Source: Apodemus sylvaticus | Lineage: Eukaryota; Chordata; Mammalia; Rodentia; Muridae | Reading direction: 5' to 3' | DNA: 64,000 bases | NCBI RefSeq assembly: GCF_947179515.1 | Contig: NC_067482.1 | Span: 71,004,311 to 71,068,310 of the forward strand | In this document: piece by piece, positions 21,003-33,800 of the stretch | How the letters are laid out: each line of letters begins with the position of its first letter | Position numbering within the stretch: the stretch's first letter is position 1 | Translations under genes and position numbers: made by a program | Notes under the pieces: model-generated | The model's database searches: none | Told to the model about the DNA's origin: nothing | Seen by the model: only the letters and a program-made list of their open reading frames with translations

Positions 21003-22171
21003 AAAACTTCACAATAGACAGTGTACTGTATCCATGTGGCACAGGGAGATAGCTAACCACCCAGGAATGCACAGAGGCCAGACAGCCCAGGTAGGACCAC
21101 CCCTGGTGCTCAGAGGAAACAGCCAGAAACGCTGAGGACACAAGAGCATAGGAGCTGCCTGGGACAGGAGTCTTCTGATTTCTGTCTGCACCAAGAGCTA
21201 ATGGGGCCACAGAGCTACATACCTAAATGCAACCACAAGAGAGCTGGTCTCCCAGGAGTACCTACATACCTGTGAACACAGAATGGATCTCCCAGGAGCA
21301 CATATACAGAGGCTTTCAGGACAGATAAGCCACAGCCAGAGACAGCAACTCCAGCTAACACCAGAGAAACAGATGACAAAAGGCAAATGCAAGAACATTA
21401 CCAACAGAAACCAAGGCAACATGGCATCATCTGAACCAAGTTCTTTAAAAAAATTACAGGAAAACACAAATAAGTGAAGGAAAAGAACAAAACCATCCAG
21501 GATCTTAAAATGGAAGAAGAAACAAAAAAGAAATCACAAAGGGAGACAACTCTGGAGATAGAAACCCTTGGAAAGAAATCAGGAGTCATAGATGCAAGCA
21601 TCAACAACAGGATATAAGAGACAGAAGAAAATAGAAAAAGATCTTTACCAACCCTACATCCGACAGAGGGCTAATATTCAATATATACAAAGAACTCAAG
21701 AAGTTAGAATCCAGAGAACCAAAAAACTGTATTAAAAATGGGATGCAGAGCTAAATGAAGAATTTTCAACTGGGGAACACTGAATGACTGAGAAGCACCT
21801 AAAGAAATGTTCAACATCCTTAGTCATCAGGGAAATGCAAATCAAAACAACCCTGAGATTTCACCTCACAGCAGTCAGAATGGCTAAGATCAAAAACTCA
21901 GGAGACAGCAGGTGCTGGCGAGGATGTAGAGGAAGATGAAGACTTGCTGGTGGGATTGCAAGCTGGTACAACCACTCTGCACATCAGTTTGGGGGTTCCT
22001 CAGAAAATTGGGCATAATACTACCGGAGGACCATGCTATACCACTTTTAGGAATATACCCAAAGGATTCTCCAGCATGTAATAAAGATACATGCTCCACT
22101 ATGTTCATAGCAGCCTTATTTATAAAGAAAATAGAGAATATATCTAATAATTTTTTTAAAAGTCACAATAG
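21003..22171 (+). mobile_element. Internally deleted 1.15-kb L1 with both ends
   Basis: Flanked by aaaacttcacaatag (21003-21017) and aaaagtcacaatag (22158-22171), a near-perfect target duplication. Order: 5' UTR-like sequence (about 21018-21372); ORF1 start MTKGKCKNITNRNQGNM (from 21373) and further ORF1 to about 21632; a jump into ORF2 C-terminus ('gatctttaccaaccctacat') to about 22122; then a jump to the 3' tail ('ataaagaaaata', 'tatctaataa') before the right repeat. Most of ORF1, nearly all of ORF2 and most of the 3' UTR are missing. The first junction carries a few bases of microhomology (gaaa) rather than a GT-AG pair, so splicing is not the obvious cause. Confidence 0.75.
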
Positions 22172-24591
22172 GTACAAAATAAGAGTATTCATAATATCAC
22201 CATAGGTTTTAGAAATATTCTGCCATACTCTGATGCACAACTTGGATGTCTGTTTTAAAATATTTTATTTCATGAGTTACATAAATTATGAATGAATCAA
22301 CAATCACATAATGATCTCACCATAATAAATTATAACTATGAACATTTTAGTTTATGATATTTTATGTTTGCATGCATGTATAGATGTAAGCATTAAGAAA
22401 ATTGATCACTCACCACTAGTACATTTCATTAAGTGGAAGTTTCAACTTCACTTTAAATGACTTCTATGTAATCAATCTTCAAATTGTACAAGAAATGATT
22501 TATTTACCAATTACCCCTTGAAGGTTAGTTCAGGTACTTCAACTTTTTCACATTATAAATAAATCTGCTATGGAACTGTGGTTCACAGTTTGGGGGACCA
22601 ATTAAATTATTTTCCTTGGATAATTCCTTATGCATTTAAATTGTTACAGCAAAGTTTATTATGTGCCTATTTAGTAAGACATTAATAAATCCTAAATAAT
22701 CTGGTCTACAAATAACATAATAATAGGAGTTTATATAACTATTTTCATATGTGTTGTGTGCATGTCATAGAATTCTTAGAAGGCCAGAAATAATAAATGT
22801 ATGTTTAATTTTGTTCCTCTTTGGTATGATTTATCTTTCTTGATATCAGATATATGAGGTGTCAGTGTTGTTTAATTTGTTACAAAACACCTTGGGTGAA
22901 TTCTTGTCATTATCTATTCATTCTCTTGAAAGAGAAAAAGATAAATCTCTATTTCCACTGCCCATCTCTTACCTCAAAGTCTTGTTGCTATTAGGGTGTA
23001 GGCTATCCAGCTGTGCTTAGTATTTGAAGTTGAATATTGTGATTAAAGATTCCTACACTCTGATATGGAATTATATTTTCCTGTCTATTTCTAGGGGTAG
23101 CTCTCTTAATGGTGTTATTCTGCTTAAGACACTATCTTTGAGACAATGACTTAAGAGACAGGTCTTCCCCCGTATAAGACTCTAGTTTCCATCTATTCAA
23201 GTCTACTCAAGAGAAGACTCCTCTGGGGATGTTAATGAAGGGAATATAAGAGCCACTTGCAAAGACTTCCAACAAACAACACTGTTTTGTTTTATTCATA
23301 ATACTGACTTCTGTCTGCAACAGCCTGTTGTTGGGACTTTGTTCTCTTCATCTCTAATCTAGTTTAAGTCAATTGCCTTGATTCTTCTTGATATGCCACG
23401 GAAAACTAATACATTCTTATTAAATGACTGAGTGTATCCTTTTAGTACATATTATAATAATTTTAGGTCATTGATTCCTTTTATAATAGAAGCAAAGGAT
23501 TCTCAATCTTTCTGTATTAAATTAAATATTAAAAAAATATCACATTGTTTATTTTAAGAATTTATTTTAAAGAATTCTGTAACACTGGTACAAGAATAAC
23601 TTTCCATAACATTTCTCTGAAATACGTACTAGGTATTTGTCTTATACTTTGTTAAATAAAAAGTTTTCTGCATTTATTCAATTATCTTTTGCTTGTCAAA
23701 ATGTTTGAGTCTTGTTTTGTAGAGAGTGGTATCTGACTATAGAGCCCTATTTGTGATTTTTCCTGAAAATTAACATGTACAACAAAATGTGCCTATTGTT
23801 TGTCCTGGAGTGATTACAATGACACTTCTCATGAATGCACTGAATAATTGGCGTATTGTTATAGGAAAGAAGAGACTAACAATTCTTATTTTTTTTCTCT
23901 AGACAACCCCTTTGTTCCTATATATTCATTTTGCTCCGTTCTTTACCAGTTATTGAAAGTGTTTCTGTTAACATTCTAAATTCAAACCACAATTCACTCT
24001 CTAGTTGTCAGTGTTGGTGAATAATTTTGCTTGTTTATTTCTGCACTGTTATAATTGAGATTTGTTAACTGTTGAAGTTTAAACAATACCAAAGAAGATC
24101 CCCCACAAGTTGTCTTTATATTTGGGCAGTGTTGATGTTGCCTCATAAGCTTGAGGATATATTTTTCAAAATTGTCAAACACACATGATATTAAAATTCA
24201 GATTGTTTAAAGTATTATCAGTTTATGGGCTTGTACACTAATTCTTTGCACTTAAATTCATATTCTAAATTTGTGTTCATGTCTCATGATATATCTGGGG
24301 TTTTTTAATCCACTTCTCTTTACATTTGAATTATGCAATTCCTTAATTTTCATTATTTTATTTTTTGTTATACTAATTTTAATTCCTGTTGCATATGAAT
24401 ATTAATATTACAAAGCTGCTATAATTTAATAAAGGAAACATTAATTTTTCTTTCTTGTTAAAACAAATTGTGTTTATTAAGGATAAACTGAATTTTCTTC
24501 TAAGATTTATATAAGATTTTTAAATTTTGTTTAGTAATATTTGTGTTATATTACTTTCTGTATACTTAATCTGAAACTTTCAAAACTTCTA
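22172..24591. other. No recognisable feature
   Basis: About 2.4 kb of strongly AT-rich unique-looking DNA. No frame above 62 residues and no repeat family that I recognise. Confidence 0.5.
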
Positions 24592-25635
24592 TAAAAATAG
24601 GTGGCAGTATGAGGGAACATCTTTTGGGTATATGCCCATGAGTGATACAACTAAGTTTTTGGATAGAACTATTCTCAATTTTCTGAGAAACTGCCAAATT
24701 CATTTCCAAAGTGGTTAAACAAATTTGCACTCACACCTGAAATTGAGGAGTATTCTTGATCAACGTCCTTCTCAGCATGAGCTGTTGCTTGAATATTTTA
24801 TCTTAATCATTCTGACAAGGACAAGATGGAATCTGTCATTGTTATTTGCATTTTTAAGGACACTTGATCAAATATATTCATAGCAGGTTTATTTGTAATA
24901 GCCAGGGACTAGAAACAACCTAGATGTCCCTCACCCGAAGAATGGATAAAAAAAAAATATGTCATACATTTACACAATGGAATACTTACCATTCAGCTAT
25001 TAAAAACAATGACATCATGTAATATGCAAGCAAATGGATGGAACTAGAAATGACCATCCTGAATGAAGTAATCCAGACCCAGAAAGACATGCATTGCCAT
25101 AATAAGTGTGTGCTCACTTATATGTGGTTGTTTGCCATAAATTACAGGAGAACCATGGTACCTTTGACATACCTAAAGAAGCTAAGTAACAAGGAATATT
25201 ATTGAGAAGGAGAAATAGACTAGAAATGGAGAGAATCAACTGGGTGGAAGAGAGGGTGGGGATGGTAACAGGTGGGATCAAGGAGCTGAAGGGGTTTACA
25301 GCCCCATAGGAAGAAGAACAATATGAACCAACCAGTATCCCCAGAGCTCCCAGGGACTAAACTACCAACCAAAGAATACACATATAGGAACCCATGGTTC
25401 CAGCCACATATGTAGCAGAGGATGGCCTTGTGGGACATTATTGAGAGGAGAGGCCTTTGGTGCTGTGAAGGCTCAATTCCACAATATAGGGGAATGGCAG
25501 GATAGAAAAGCAGGAGTGAGAAGGTTAGTGAGCAGGAGGAGGGGGAATAGGGTAGGGGATTTCTGGAGGGAAAATGAGGAAGGGGGATAACATTTGATAT
25601 GTAAATAAAGAAAACATCTAATAAAAGAATAGGAG
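24592..25635 (+). mobile_element. Old 5'-inverted L1 (Lx-like)
   Basis: Positions 24605-24860 are antisense ORF2 C-terminus ('cttttgggtatatgcccatg', 'ccaaagtggtt'). From about 24862 the sequence is sense ('tattcatagcaggtttattt', 'atttacacaatggaatactt') through the ORF2 end and an older 3' UTR to 'aaataaagaaaacatctaat'. The inverted part ends and the sense part starts within about 20 bp of each other in L1 order. A weak target duplication may be taaaaataggtgg against taaaagaataggagg. No frame survives. Confidence 0.75.
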
Positions 25636-25639
25636 GGAT

Positions 25640-26545
25640 CAAGTGGGGGAAGAACAACTGAAATGAGTCTTCATCTCTGCAATGAGCAAGAAACTAAGGA
25701 CAGTGGAAACTTTCAGGAATCTATGAAAGATAAGACCCCTACAAATGAAGGGTATGGAACCTGACAAAGCCATCTCCTGTAGCCAGGCAAGACTTCTTTT
25801 GGAGGGATTGGGACACCAACCCAGCCACAAACACTTTTATCTACAAATTGTGCTGCCTACCAGATATGCAGTGGCAAAGATGGAGCAGAAATTAAGAGAA
25901 TAGTTAGCCATTGACTGACCCATCTTGAAACCCATGTTGAGAACCCATTCCAGACACTATTAATGGTATTCTGCTACAATTGCAGACAAGAGTCTAGCAT
26001 AACTGTCATCAAAGAGGCTTCACCAGCAACTGATGGAAACAGATGTAGAGACCCACAGCCAAACACTAGGCAGAGCTTGTAGAATCCTGCAGAAGAAGGG
26101 GAGGAAGGATTGGCAGATCCATACACCAAAAAAACCTACAGAATCAGCTAACCTGGCCTGACAGAAACAGAACAGCCAGAGACTAAGTACGGGATGGATC
26201 TAGGCCCTCTGCACATTTCTATCAGTTGTACAGAGATGTTGCAGCTGGATGTTCTTGCAGGACTCCTAACAGCAGGACCAGGAGTTGTTGATCACTGTGT
26301 TCCTACCTGTAGATTCCATTCTCCTAACTGGGCTACCTAGTCTAGCCTCAATAGGAGAAGATGCCCCTGGTCTTATTGAAGCTTGATATGCCAAAGTAGG
26401 CTGATATCTTTGGAAGGCCTCCTCTTTTATGAGGAGAAAGGGAGGAGCACTGGAGGTGAGATGAGAGGGAGGAAATGGGAGGAGAGAAGGGAGGGGAAAA
26501 TGTGATGGGGATATTAAGTAAATCAATTAATTAATAAAAACAGAT
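25640..26545 (+). mobile_element. Old L1-type 3' UTR repeat, sense
   Basis: Landmarks in order: 'ttgtgctgcctaccagatat', 'gcagtggcaaagatggagca', 'cacagccaaacactaggcag', 'ggatctaggccctctgcac', 'gggctacctagtctagcctc', and an end 'aagtaaatcaattaattaat'. They follow an older murine L1 3' UTR consensus that I remember. No coding sequence. The minus-strand frames across it are not meaningful. Confidence 0.6.
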
Positions 26546-26810
26546 GATATTTGACATTAATTGTATTTCATATGATTTTATAAATGTAAAATTATTTTAT
26601 TTCTTTTCAACCAGCCAATGAACAGAAGGATTACAGGGCTCAAAATGACTATGTAATAAATAAGCATGATTTAAATCAGAGAATCCAAGTAATTGTTTAA
26701 GTGAAAACAATTGAAACATGAAGTCTTTTGATAAGTCAGTGAGACCACCTAGCTACTGTGGTGATGAAACTTCCAATATTTTCTTGATGTATACTCATTT
26801 TATTTCATTT

Positions 26811-26884
26811 ATCACCATCATCAACAACAACATCATCATTATTATCATCATCATTATTATCATTATCATTATCATTATTATTTT
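26811..26884. repeat. (ATC/ATT)n microsatellite
   Basis: Mixed atc, aac and att trinucleotides immediately left of L1-E. It may be the trinucleotide-expanded A-tail of L1-G into which L1-E inserted, because a matching ATT tract lies at the other end of L1-E. Confidence 0.9.
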
Positions 26885-27693
26885 CTAGTTTCTTTATTAT
26901 TATTATTTTCTAAATATTTTGTTTACATTCCCAATGCTTTCCCCTTTCCCTGTTCCCCACTCCCCATATGTCCCATAAGCCTTCCCTCCACCCGTTCTCC
27001 AATCATCTCCCTCCTTTTTCTCTGTCCTGGTACTCCCCTATAATGCTGGAAAAAGCCTTTCTAGGATCAGGGTCCTCTCCTTACTTCTTCATGGGAGTCA
27101 TTTGATAGGCTACTTATGTCTTGGGTATTCATAGCTCCTTGGCTAATTAATGTCCACTTTTCAGTATTTGCATTCCATGTTTATTGCTTTGTGAATGAGC
27201 TACCTCACCTAGGATGATATTTTCCAGTTCCAAACATTTGCCTAAAAATTTCATGATTTCATTGTTTTTAATTGCTGAGTAGTATTCCATTGTGTAAATA
27301 TTCCACATTTTCTGTATCTATTTCTCCATTGAGGAACATCTGGGTTCTTCCCAGCTTCTGGCTATTATAAATAAGTCTGCTATGAACATAGTGGAACATG
27401 TGTCCTTATTGCATGGCAGGGAATCCTCTGGGTATATGCCCAGGACTGGTATAGCAGGGTCCTCTGGAAGTGTCATGTTCGGTTTTCTGAGGAACTGCCA
27501 GACTGATTTTCAAAGTGGTTGTACCAACTAGCAATCCCACCAGCAGTGGAGGAGTGTTCCTTTTTCTCCACATCCTCTCCAACACATGCTGTCTCCTGAG
27601 TTTTGAACCTTAACCATTCTGACTGATGTGAGATGAAATCTCAGGGTTGTTTTGATTTGCATTTCCCTAATGACTAACAATGTTGAACATTAC

Positions 27694-30600
27694 TTTTTTT
27701 TTTGTATGTTTTTTGTTTTTTGTTTTTTTGTCTTTTTTGTTTGTTTTTGTTTCTTTGTTTTTTAATATTTTTATTTTCTATATACTTTGTTTACATTCCA
27801 AATGATTTTCCCTTTCCCAGATCCCCCTCCCCATATGTCCCATAAACCTTCTTCTCTCCATCCATTCTCCAATCACATCCCTCCTTTTACCCTGTCCTTA
27901 TATTCCCCTCCGATGCTAGATCAATCCTTTCCAAAATCAGGACCCTCTCCATACTTCTTCATGCGAGTCATTTGTTATGTTATTTGTGCCTTGGGTCTTC
28001 AGAGCTTCTGGGCTAATTAATATCCACTTATCAGAGATTGCATTCCATGTGTATTCTTTTGTGATTGGGTTACCTCAATTAGGATAATATTTTCCAGATC
28101 AAAGCATTTGCCTAAAAATTTTGTGAATTCATTTTTTCTAATTGCTGAGTAGCATTCCATTGTGTAAATATACCACATTTTCTGTATCCATTCCTACTTT
28201 GAGGGACATCTGGGTTCTTTCCAGCATCTGGCTATTATAAATAAGTCTGCTATGAACATAATGGAGCATGTATCTTTATTGCATGCCGAGGAATCCTTTA
28301 GGTATATGCCCAGGAGAGGTATAGCAGGGTCCTCCTGAAGTGCCATGCCCAGTTTTCTGAGGAACTGCCAGACTGATTTCCAAAGTGGTTGTACCATCTT
28401 ACAGCCCCACCAGCAGTGGAGGAGTGTTTCTCTTTCTCCACATCCTTACCAACACCTGCGGTCTCCTGAGTTTTTGACCTTAGCCATTCTGACTGGTGTA
28501 AGGTGAAATCTCAGATTTGTTTTGCTTTGCATTTCCCTAATGACTAATGATATTGAGCACTTCTGAAGGTGCCTCTTGGCCCTCCGAAATTTCTTCAGGT
28601 GAAAATTCTTTGTTTAGATCTGTACCCTATTTTTAATAGGGTTATTTGGTTCCCTGGGGTCTACCTTCTTGAGTTCTTTGTATATATTGGATATTAGCCT
28701 TCTATCAGATGGAGGGTTGCTGAATATCCTTTCCCAATTTGATGGTTGCCGTTTTGTCCTTTTAACAGTGTCCTTTGCCTTACAGAAACTTTGTAATTTT
28801 ATGAGGTCCCATTTGTCAATTCTTGATCTCAGAGCATAAGCTATTGGTGATCTGTTCAGGAACTTTTCCCCTGTGCCCATGTCCTCAAGGGTCTTTCCCA
28901 GTTTCTTTTCTATTAGTTTCAGTGTGTCTGGTTTTACATGGAGGTCCTTTATCCACTTGGAGTGAAGTTTAGTACATGGAGATAAGAATGGATCAATTCG
29001 CATTATTCTGCATGCTGACCTCCAATTAAACCAGCACCATTTGTTGAAAAGGCTATCTTTTTTCCACTGGATGTTTTTGGCTCCTTTGTCGAAGATCAAG
29101 TGACCATAGGTGTGTGGATTCATTTCTGGATCTTCAATTCTATTCCATTGGTCCACTTGTCTGTCACTGTGCCAATACAATACAGTTTTTAACACTATTG
29201 CTATGTAGTATGAAGTCAGGGATACTGATTCCCCCAGAATTTCTTTTGTTGTTGAGAATAGTTTTAGCTATCCTGGGTTTTTTGTTATTCCAGATGAATT
29301 TGAGAATTGATTTTTCTAGCTCTGTGAAGAACTGAGTTGGGATTTTGATGGGGATTGCATTGAATCTGTAGATCACTTTAGGCAAGATGGCCATTTTAAC
29401 TATATTAATCCTTCCGATCCACGAGCATGGCAGATTTTTCCATTTTCTGAGGTCTTCTTCGATTTCCTTCTTTAGAGACCTGAGGTTCTTATCGTATAGA
29501 TCTTTCACTTGTTTGGTTAGAGTCACACCAAGATACTTTATATTGTTTGTGGCTATAGTGAAGGGTGTCATTTCCATAACTTCTTTCTCAGCCTGCTTAT
29601 CCTTTGAGTATAGGAGGGCAACTGATTTGCTTGAGTTGATTTTGTAACCAGCCACTTTGCTGAAGTTGTTTATCAGTTCTCTGGTGGAGGTTTTCGGGTC
29701 ACTTAGGTAGACTATCATTTCATCTGCAAATAGTGATAATTTGACTTTTTCCTTTCCAATTTGTATCCCCTTGACCGCCTTATGTTGTCTAATTGCTCTA
29801 ACTGGAAGTTCAAGTACTGTATTGAAAAGATATGGAGAGAGAGGAGAGCCTTGTCTAGTCCCTGATTTTAGTGGGATTGTTGCAAGTTTCTCTCTATTTA
29901 GTTTGATGTTGGCTACTGGTTTGCTGTATATTGCTTTAACAATGTTTAGGTATGGACCTTGAATTCCTGTTCTTTCCAAGACTTTTAGCATGAAAGGATG
30001 CTGAATTTTGTCAAATGCTTTTTATGCATCTAGTGAGATGATCATATGTTTTTTTTTCTTTGAGTTTGTTTATGTAGTGGATAGCATTGATGGATTTCCT
30101 TATATTGAACCATCCCTGCATCCCAGGGATGAAGCCTACTTGATCATGGTGGATGATCGTTTTGATGTGTTCTTGGCTTCAGTTGGCAAGAATTTTATTA
30201 AGTATTTTTGCATCATTAGTCATAAGGGAAATTGGCCTGAAGTTCTCTTTCTTTGTTGGATCTTTGTGTGGTTTTGGTATCAGCATAATTGTGGCTTCAT
30301 AGAACGAGTAGGGTAGAGTTCCTTCTGTTTCTATATTGTGGAATAGTTTGAAAAGTATTGGTGTTAGGTCTTCTATAAAGGTCTGATAGAATTCTCCACT
30401 GAAGCCATCTGGTCCCATGATTTTTTTGGTTGGGAGACTTTCTATGACCCTTTTTATTTCTTCAGGTGTTATGGGACTGTTTATATGATCTATTTGATCC
30501 TGGTTTTGCTTTGGTGTTGGGTATCTGTCTAGGAAACTGTCCATTTCCTCCAGATTCTCCAGTTGTGTTGAGTATAGGCTTTTGTAGTAGGATCTAATGA

Positions 30601-30860
30601 TTTTTTAAATTTCCTCAGTTTCTGTTGTTATATCTCCCTTTTCATTTCTATGTTTGTTAATCTGTATACTGTCTTTGTGCCCTTTGGTTAGTCTGGCTAA
30701 GGGTTTATCTATCTTGTTGATTTTCTCAAAGAACCAGCTTCTGGTTTTGTTGATTCTTTGTATGGTTCTTTTAGTTTCTACTTGTTTGATTTCGGCCCTG
30801 TGTTTGATGATTTCCTGCCTTCCACTCCTCCTGCGTGAAATAGCTTCTTTTTGTTGCAGG
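27694..30860 (-). mobile_element. L1-F: 5'-truncated L1 nested in L1-E
   Basis: Starts with an unusually long, degenerate T-rich tail (27694-27764), then 3' UTR and ORF2 up to the endonuclease-RT linker, ending near 30854. The host L1-E sequence is interrupted between 'gttgaacatta' and 'cttctctgcc'; about 10 bp of host appear lost or unrecognisable, so no clean target duplication is visible. The 3' UTR and ORF2 resemble L1-B closely. Confidence 0.87.
28018..30854 (-). pseudogene. L1-F ORF2 remnant (RT and C-terminus)
   Basis: The frames, in protein order, are 30544-30179 (MDSFLDRYPTPKQNQDQIDH to DAKILNKI), 29991-29164 (RT from LKVLERTGIQGPY; contains FADE at 29719-29730 in place of FADD), 29195-28614 (GHLIFDKGAKNIQWKKDSLF to the PREPNNPIK block) and 28397-28194. 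The endonuclease domain is absent because of 5' truncation. Stops and frameshifts near 30000-30180 and 28400-28610 make it inactive. It shares the D-to-E change with L1-B. Confidence 0.88.
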
Positions 30861-33800
30861 CTTCTCTGCCATCCAAATTTCTTCAGGTGAAAATTCTTTG
30901 TTTAGATCTGTAACCCATTTTTAATAGGGTTATTTGGTTGCCTGGGGTCTAACTTCTTGAGTTCTTGGTATATATTGGATATTAGCCCTCTATTGGAAGA
31001 AGGGTTGGTGAACATCTTTTCCCAATTTGTTGGTTGCTGTTTTGTCCTTTTGACAGTTTCCTTTGCCTTACAGAAACTTTTTAATTTTATGATGTCCCAT
31101 TTGTCAATTCATGATCTTAGAGCATAAGCTATTGGTATTCTATTCAGGAAATTTTCCCCTGTGCCAATGTCCTCAAGGGTCTTCCCCAGTTTCTTTTCTA
31201 TTAGTTTCAGTTTGTCTAGTTTTACATGGAGGTCCTTGATCCACTTGGAGTTGAGCTTAGTACAAGAAGATAAGAATGGATCTACTTGCAATCTTCTGCA
31301 TGCTTACTTCCAGTTGAACCAGCACCATTTGTTGAAAAGGCTATCTTTTTTCCACTGGATGTTTTCAGCTCCCTTATCGATGATCAAGTGACCATAGGTG
31401 TGTGGTCCAAGACCAAGTGACCATTCATTTCTGGGTCTTCAATTCTTTTCCATTGGTCCACTTGCCTGTCGCTGTGCCAATACCATGCAGTTTTTACCAC
31501 TATTGCTCCGTAGTATTGCTTGAGGTTGGGATACTGTTTCCCCAAGAAGTTCTATTACTGTTGAGAATATTTTTAGCTATCCTGGGCTTTTTGCTATTCC
31601 AGATGAATTTGAGAATTACTTTTTCTCACTCTATGAGGAACTGAGTTGGGAGTTGGATGGGGATTGTGTTGAATTTGTATATTGCTTTTGGCAAGATGGC
31701 CATTTGAACTATATTAATCCTGCCAATCCAAGAGCAGGATTAATGGATGATTTTTCCATTTTCTGAGGTCTTCTTCAATTTCCTTCTTCAGGGACCTAAA
31801 GTTCTTCTCGTAGAGATCTTTTATTTGTTTGGTTAGAGTCACACCAAGATACTTTATATTGATTGTGGCTATTGTGAAGGGTGTCATTTCCATAACTTCT
31901 TTCTCAGCCTGTTTATCCTTTGAGTATAAGAAGGCTACTGATTTGCTTGAGTTGATTTTATAACCTGACACTTTGCTGAAGTTGTTTATCAGCTGTAGGA
32001 GTTCTCTGGTGGAGTTTTTTGGGTCACTGAAGTATAGTATCATGTCATCTACAAATAGTGATAATTTGATTTCTTCCTTTCCAATTTGTATTCCTTTGAC
32101 CACCTTTTGTCGTCTAATTGCTCTAACTAGAACTTCAAGTACTATATTGAAAAGGTATGGAGAGAGAGAGCAGCCTTGTCTAGTCCCTAATTTTAGTGGG
32201 ATTGCTTCAAGTTTCTCTCCATTTAGCTTGATGTTGGCTACCAGTTTGCTGTATATTGCTTTAACTATGTTTAGGTATGGGCCTTGAATTCCAGTTCTTT
32301 CCAAGACTTTTAGCATGAAAGAATGTTGAATTTTGTCAAATGCTTTTTCAGCATCTAATGAAATGATCATGTGGTTTTTTCTTTGAGTTTGTCTATGTAG
32401 TGCATAGCATTGATGGATTTCTGTATATTTAACCATCCCTGCAACCCTGGGATGAAGCCTATTTGATCATGGTGGATGATCATTTGATGTGTTCTTGGAA
32501 TCGGTTGGCAACAATTTTATTGAGTATTTTTGCATCAATATTCATAAGGAATATTGGCCTGAAGTTCTCTTTCTTTGTTGGATCTTTGTGTGGTTTTGGT
32601 ATCAGAGTAATTGTGGCTTCGTAGAATAAGTTGGGTAGTGTTTCGTCTCTTTCTATATTGTGGAAAAGTTTGAAAAGTATTGGTGTTAGGTCTTCTTTGA
32701 AGGTCTGAGAGAGTTCTGCACTAAAAGCCTCTGGTCCTGTGCTTTTTTTGGTTTGGAGACTTTCTATGATCCCTTTTATTTCTTTAGGGGTTATAGGACT
32801 GTTTCAGATGATCTATTTGATCCTGTTTTAATTTTGGTGTTTGATATCTGTCTAGGAAACTGTCCATTTCCTCCAGGTTCTCCACTTGTGTTGAATATAA
32901 GCTTTTGTACTAGGATCTGATGATTTTTTGAATTTTCCCAGTTTCTGTTGTTATATCTGCCTTTTCATTTCTAATTCTGTTATTCTGGATACTGTCTTTG
33001 TGCACTTTGGTCAATCTGACTAAGGGTTTTTCTATCTTGTTGATTTTCACAAAGAACCAGCTCCTGGTTTTGTTGATTCTTTGTATGGTTCTCTTTGTTT
33101 CTACTTGATTGATTTCAGCCCTGATTTTGATGATTTCCTCCCTTCTAGTCTTCCTGGGTGAATTAGCTTCTTTTTGTTCAAGGGCTTTCTGGTGTGTTGT
33201 TAAGCTGCTAGTGTATGCTCTCTCCATTTTCTTTTTGGAGCCACTCACAGCTATGAGTTTTCCTCTTAGCACTGCTTTCATTGTGTCCCATAGATTTGTG
33301 TATTTTTTTTTCTTCATTTTCATTAAATTCTAAAAAGTCTGTGATTTCTTTCTGTATTTCTTCCTTAACCAAGGTATCATTGAGTATTGTTCAGTTTCCA
33401 TGTGTATGTGGGCTTCTGCTGTTTTTGTTGCTATTGAAGACCACTTTTACTCTATAGTGTTCTGATAGGAGTCATGGGATTATTTCAATCCTCTTATATT
33501 TGTTGAGGTCTGTCTTGTGACCAACAGTGATTGATTTTGGAGAAGGTAACATCTGCTGAGAAAAAGGTATATTATTTTGCTTTAGGATGAAATGTTCAAT
33601 ATATATCTGTTAACTCTAATTGGTACAAAGCTTCAATTAGTTTCACTAATTTAGTTTCTGTTTTCCTGATCTGTCCATTGAGGAAAGTAGAGTGTTGAAG
33701 TCACCCACAATTATTGTGTTAGGTGCAACGTGTGCTTTGAGCTTTAGTAAAGTTTCTTTTATGAATGAGGGTGCCCTTGTGTTTGGAGCATAGATGCTCA

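Noticed and set aside
21600..21660. Splicing as the cause of the ORF1-to-ORF2 jump in the 1.15-kb L1
   Set aside because: Related copies do not show GT after the left breakpoint, and the join shows short homology instead. Deletion or template switching fits better, though only a parental copy can settle it.
26811..26884. Regular repeats as a CRISPR-like array
   Set aside because: Trinucleotide microsatellite without spacers, in a mammalian genome.
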